45,554 bases of DNA from Nitrospira sp. Its GTDB lineage: Bacteria > Nitrospirota > Nitrospiria > Nitrospirales > Nitrospiraceae. Where the stretch lies: positions 77,884-123,437 of the forward strand of contig SPAW01000001.1 in the NCBI GenBank assembly GCA_005239465.1, given 5' to 3'. This document shows positions 42,269 through 45,554 of this stretch, one piece after another; position 1 is the stretch's first letter, and each line of letters begins with the position of its first letter. Both the position numbers and the translations under genes were made by a program. The notes below the pieces were generated by a model. It was not told the origin of the DNA and did not search any database. It worked only from the letters and a program-made list of their open reading frames with translations.

Positions 42269-42315
42269 ATCCGATTCTCGTGAATCGTTATTCGTGAATC
42301 GTTGCTCGTCATGGG

Positions 42316-42341
42316 AATTCAACATTCACCATTGAACATTC
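42316..42341. repeat. AT-rich word repeat
   Basis: ATTCAACATTCACCATTGAA is the same word family as at 27223, 32140 and 33569. It follows CGTGAATCGTTATTCGTGAATC-type words. Confidence 0.55.
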
Positions 42342-42450
42342 CCCGCTCACACCCCATTCCCCCATCCCCTCTGAAGTGATGGATCCGTCTTCGCTTTTGC
42401 ATTAAACTGTGCGCAGCAAACTTACTACTTAAACGACGCAGAGGGGTACT

Positions 42451-42903
42451 GTGAATCCCTCAGTGGACTCGACACCCGGCCGCACCGAGAGACCGGAAGG
42501 TTTCGTGCAGATTTTCAAAGCTGGCGCCATCTACTTCATCTTGGTGTTTGGAGCTGGCTTCGTGCTTGGGTCCATTCGCGTACTGTGGATTGTCCCGCGT
42601 TTCGGCGACAGAATAGCCGAGCTGATGGAGATGCCGATTATGTTTGTGGCAACCATCTTCGCTGCGCGGTGGGTGGTTGAGCGATTCGCCTTTCCTCCCA
42701 TGCCGGGTATACGGCTCGGTGTCGGTTTCGTTGCACTGGGCTTCTTGCTCGTCGCGGAATTCACGATCGTGCTCCCACTCCGCGGCCTCACGATTGACGA
42801 GTACTTCGCAAGCCGAGACCCTGTAGCAGGAGCGGTATACCTCGTGATGCTCGGGGTTTTCGCCGTCATGCCGTTCCTCGTGGTTCACAGATGGGATCGC
42901 TGA
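42451..42903 (+). CDS. four-helix membrane protein of unknown function
   Basis: 150 residues, with about four membrane helices (22-42, 58-76 region, 86-108, 128-146). GAIYFILVFGAGFVLGSIRVLWIVPRFGDRIAELMEMPIMF is followed by ARWVVERF. It resembles a short family of uncharacterised membrane proteins seen in many environmental bacteria; no function is known to me. The start is GTG 42451 with AGGGG. A REP-like copy lies about 95 nt downstream. Confidence 0.7.
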   Translation: MNPSVDSTPGRTERPEGFVQIFKAGAIYFILVFGAGFVLGSIRVLWIVPRFGDRIAELMEMPIMFVATIFAARWVVERFAFPPMPGIRLGVGFVALGFLLVAEFTIVLPLRGLTIDEYFASRDPVAGAVYLVMLGVFAVMPFLVVHRWDR

Positions 42904-43383
42904 TTCGATCTCGCGAATGTGTCATCCACGAGATCGCGGTGATTGAACCCGTGAGGGGGAAACAACGGGGACACTTTGAATTTCATGAAATGAAAAGACG
43001 CCCGAACCCATTTCGCGGCGCGTGGCAGTCCGGCCTACAACTCGTCATGTGTCACACGTCACGCGCAAGCCCGATCCACAACGCATCATTCTCCGCTCAT
43101 ATCTTGTCCTTCGCCTCCCCTCCCCGCACTGAGAACCCGGATCATCAAGCTGTCGTGTTGTGCTGAACCAGGGGGGCTCTTGTCCCTTGACCGGATCCTT
43201 CGAGATGGGCGAACCCGAGTATGCGACCCGATTCTCTTGACATGTCTCCACAATCGTCCTAGCTTTCTCCCTATATTGATTACGGTACTGGAATCGATCA
43301 GTCGTTCCCTCTCGGCTTCATTGCCTCCTCACTGCGGAAAGGCTCACCGTCATAACCAGCCGGTTGTGGCGGGATAGCACTCT
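42904..43383. other. 480-bp region before the third radical-SAM gene
   Basis: No credible gene. It contains REP-like copy e (42996-43027) preceded by GGGGACACTTTGAATTTC, a variant of the GGGGACAGGCTACTTTT word. A TTTCATGAAAT palindrome is at about 42980-42991. It presumably also holds the promoter of the next gene, but no good hexamer pair stands out. Confidence 0.45.
42996..43027 (+). repeat. REP-like hairpin repeat, copy e
   Basis: AGACGCCCGAACCCATTTCG then CGGCGCGTGGC, the same consensus and orientation as copies a-d. Confidence 0.65.
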
Positions 43384-45135
43384 ATGGGACCAGCCAAGGA
43401 CTTTCTTCTCGTTCTCATTAAACCGTCCCATTACGACGATGACGGCTACGTGATTCAGTGGATCCGTTCCGCCATTCCCTCGAATACACTCGCTGTCCTG
43501 AACGGCCTCGCGCTCGACTGCGCGAGCCGCAAGGTTTTAGGCGACAATGTCACCATTTCAATAGACCTCTATGACGAAACGAACACCGTGATTCCAGTCA
43601 AATCCATTATTCGAAAGATGAGAGGCTACGGCTCCGGCATGGTCGGCCTCGTTGGTGCGCAGACGAATCAGTTCCCGCGCGCGGTCGATTTGGCGGAACA
43701 CTTTCTCCAAGCGAACATCCCAGTTGTCATTGGCGGGTTCCACGTAAGTGGATGTCTCGCCATGCTGCCCAAGCTTCCCCGAGAGATTCAAGCCGCCAGC
43801 GATAAAGGCATTAGCCTCTTTGCCGGGGAAGCGGAGAGTCATTTGGACGAGGTCTTGCGTGATGCCTACGCAGGGACGTTAAAACCCATTTACAATTTCC
43901 TGAACGAGGGCCGGAGCCTCGAGAACTCGCCTCCCCCTTTTCTGCCTGTCCATATCGTGAAGAACACATTCCGCCGACTATCCAGCTTTGATGCAGGAAG
44001 AGGATGTCCGTTCCAGTGCAGTTTCTGCACGATTATTAACGTGCAGGGACGGAGGTCGCGCTACCGCTCGGCGGATGATATTGAGCACATCATTCGAGCC
44101 AATCTGCAACAGCAGGTCGGGCGGTTTTTTATTACCGATGATGATTTTGCCCGGAATAGTAACTGGGAGGCGATCCTCGACCGATGCATTAAAATGCGGG
44201 AGGAGGAAGGTCTGGTTATCTCCTTCACCGCCCAGGTCGATGTCGGCGCCTATAGGATCCCACGGTTCATCGAAAAATGCGCCAGAGCCGGCTGCAGAAA
44301 CATTTTCATCGGACTCGAAAGCCTCAACCCCGCCTCTCTTGCTGGGGTGAAGAAGCATCAAAACAAAATCTGGCAGTACCGCAAGATGCTTCAGGCTTGG
44401 AAAGACCATGGCTGTACGACTGTTGCCGGGTATATCTTGGGGTTTCCCACAGACACACCAGAATCCATCGCGCGCGACATCGAGACCATCAAGAACGAGC
44501 TTCCGCTGGACGGCCTTGAATTCTTCTGTCTAACTCCATTGCCAGGCTCAGAGGACCATCGGAGACACTGCGAACGTGAAGCGTGGATCGAGCCGGATAT
44601 GAACAAATACGACTTAGAACACGTCACAATGGAACATCCCCTCATGTCCAAAGAGGAGTGGCAACTAGCCTACCGTAATGCCTGGACGCAATACTACACG
44701 GAGGATCATATCGAAAGAGTGCTTCATCGGGCGGCGGCTAAAGACCAAGACATTTACAAGGTTATGTTCTTGTTGTTGTGTTTAGGCGGCAGCATCGCTC
44801 TGGAAGGGATTCACCCACTTGAAGCTGGAATGTTCCGGCGCAAAGTGCGTAGGATGCGCAGGCTCGGCATGCCACTCGAAAATCCTTTGATATTTTACCC
44901 GCGCAGAGCGTGGGAGATCTTATCAAAAAGTGTTCAATGGATGAGTCTGATTTGGAAGTTCTATCGGATCATTCAACGAGTGCGAATGCGACCGCAGCAG
45001 CCAGAAGAGGCGGATCTGGCAATGATTCCGGTGGATGAACAGAAGGATGAGGATCTAACCTTACTGAAAGTGTATCGTAACCATATTCCCGTTAGTCACA
45101 CCGCCAAACAGACAATCACCTCAGCTCATCGATGA
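43384..45135 (+). CDS. B12-binding-type radical SAM protein (CX3CX2C)
   Basis: 583 residues. The N-terminal ~190 residues form a cobalamin-type Rossmann domain (VGLVGAQTNQFPRAVDLAEHFLQANIPVVIGGFHVSG...LFAGEAESHLDEVL). The radical SAM cysteines are C208, C212 and C215 in DAGRGCPFQCSFC. Then FFITDDDFARN, IFIGLESLNPASLAGVKKHQN and GYILGFPTDTPESI. The C-terminal ~170 residues are helical, with a hydrophobic segment near 460-475 (MFLLLCLGGSIALEG). It is unlike copies A and B beyond the shared superfamily. Function unknown; class B radical SAM enzymes of this type modify lipids, tetrapyrroles or peptides. GGGATAG precedes ATG 43384. Confidence 0.88.
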   Translation: MGPAKDFLLVLIKPSHYDDDGYVIQWIRSAIPSNTLAVLNGLALDCASRKVLGDNVTISIDLYDETNTVIPVKSIIRKMRGYGSGMVGLVGAQTNQFPRAVDLAEHFLQANIPVVIGGFHVSGCLAMLPKLPREIQAASDKGISLFAGEAESHLDEVLRDAYAGTLKPIYNFLNEGRSLENSPPPFLPVHIVKNTFRRLSSFDAGRGCPFQCSFCTIINVQGRRSRYRSADDIEHIIRANLQQQVGRFFITDDDFARNSNWEAILDRCIKMREEEGLVISFTAQVDVGAYRIPRFIEKCARAGCRNIFIGLESLNPASLAGVKKHQNKIWQYRKMLQAWKDHGCTTVAGYILGFPTDTPESIARDIETIKNELPLDGLEFFCLTPLPGSEDHRRHCEREAWIEPDMNKYDLEHVTMEHPLMSKEEWQLAYRNAWTQYYTEDHIERVLHRAAAKDQDIYKVMFLLLCLGGSIALEGIHPLEAGMFRRKVRRMRRLGMPLENPLIFYPRRAWEILSKSVQWMSLIWKFYRIIQRVRMRPQQPEEADLAMIPVDEQKDEDLTLLKVYRNHIPVSHTAKQTITSAHR

Positions 45136-45274
45136 GCCTCGCTTGAATATTCCTCCCCTCTCACCCCACACAGGGAGCGACTAAGGATATTTGTTGCCGC
45201 AAAGCCTCGCTAGTGTATCGTATCATTAATCATGTTAATATATGGGCCGTGTCCACTCTCTCGCAGGAGGGCGC

Positions 45275-45554
45275 ATGGCCAACCATTCTCGTCCCATCGT
45301 TCTGGACGCTGTCGCGCGTGCTGAACTGGAGCGACTGCATCGCTCGCCGTCTGTTCCGTCTGGCCTGAGCCGACGAGCTCGCGTGGTGCTCTTGATGGCC
45401 AAGAACCTGCCGGGAGTGGAGGTCGCTCGGATGACGGGGTACACCACGGTCCAAATCAGTCGCCTCCGCCGACGCTTTGCCGCGGAGGGACTTGCGGGGC
45501 TCGAAGACAAACCCCGGTCGGGGCGCCCGCCGGTCATCACGCCGCGCAAGCGGG
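45275..45554 (+). CDS. IS630-family transposase, N-terminal part (runs off the window)
   Basis: About 93 residues are visible. SRRARVVLLMAKNLPGVEVARMTGYTTVQISRLRRRFAAEGLAGLEDKPRSGRPPVITPRKR is the typical helix-turn-helix plus linker of IS630/Tc1-mariner-type transposases. The DDE domain lies outside. GCAGGAGG precedes ATG 45275. The DNA just upstream is TA-rich (CATTAATCATGTTAATATAT), fitting the TA target preference of the family, but the terminal inverted repeat cannot be confirmed with one end. Confidence 0.88.
   Translation, partial: MANHSRPIVLDAVARAELERLHRSPSVPSGLSRRARVVLLMAKNLPGVEVARMTGYTTVQISRLRRRFAAEGLAGLEDKPRSGRPPVITPRKR

Noticed and set aside
40450-43027. Integron attC sites
   Set aside because: ACCTAAC occurs in two copies, but no matching GTTRRRY core closes the site and no integron integrase is visible; kept as REP-like repeats.

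Overview
The window is about 45.5 kb of bacterial chromosome, moderately GC-rich. Gene content and order suggest a member of the phylum Nitrospirota, most likely Nitrospira. The pointers are a hem operon running into ftsH, a siroheme-capable CobA-HemD fusion, many Fe-S and redox proteins, a YggX-like four-cysteine protein and tandem B12/radical-SAM proteins. This placement is an inference from repertoire; there is no rRNA gene here to prove it.

Region 1 (1-9990, minus strand) is one long operon-like run: a CcsA/HemX-like protein, hemA, hemC, a cobA-hemD fusion, a CBS-pair protein, hemB, ribF, tilS, hpt and the 5' part of ftsH. Most junctions overlap or are a few bases apart. A good sigma-70-type promoter lies in front of it, inside the 5' end of a divergent rsmI-like gene. 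The genes take glutamyl-tRNA to uroporphyrinogen III and precorrin-2. The missing precorrin-2 dehydrogenase/ferrochelatase lies separately at 26.1-26.8 kb.

Region 2 (9976-12251) holds a divergent RsmI-family gene, a TusA-like gene, a secreted protein with a UUCG-capped terminator, and tRNA-Leu(CAA).

Region 3 (about 12210-16432) is a small integrated island. It is bounded by a 42-bp direct repeat of the 5' half of tRNA-Leu. It carries a decayed tyrosine integrase and a very GC-rich two-gene cassette: an NCS2-type permease and a biuret-hydrolase-like cysteine hydrolase.

Region 4 (16621-25507, plus strand) is core housekeeping: a YggX-like protein, two tandem DUF151 nucleases, rplM-rpsI (with a possible coupled leader peptide), argC, argJ, rpsB-tsf-pyrH-frr and alr. 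The rpsB leader can form two mutually exclusive hairpins.

Region 5 (25508-33524) has short, mostly single genes: an MTH1187-family protein, the siroheme dehydrogenase, a 38-residue membrane peptide, an HNH nuclease, a Rieske protein, a gamma-glutamylcyclotransferase-like protein, a thioredoxin-like ferredoxin, MoaB, a second CBS pair, a zinc dehydrogenase, a PhzF-like isomerase and a degenerate J-domain-like protein. Many gaps contain two families of degenerate word-like repeats, one AT-rich (TTGAATGTTTAATG-like) and one GC-rich (GCGTGAAACGTGA-like).

Region 6 (33643-45554) is accessory. It has two tandem B12/radical-SAM paralogues with unusual CX4CX2C cluster motifs and a HigBA-like toxin-antitoxin pair flanked by ~95-bp direct repeats. 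Next come a nucleoside-deoxyribosyltransferase-like two-domain protein and a DUF5677-like protein (possible defence genes), transposase remnants, a four-helix membrane protein, a third radical-SAM protein with the normal CX3CX2C motif, and the start of an IS630-type transposase. Five co-oriented copies of a REP-like hairpin repeat follow genes in this stretch, giving a cassette-like layout.
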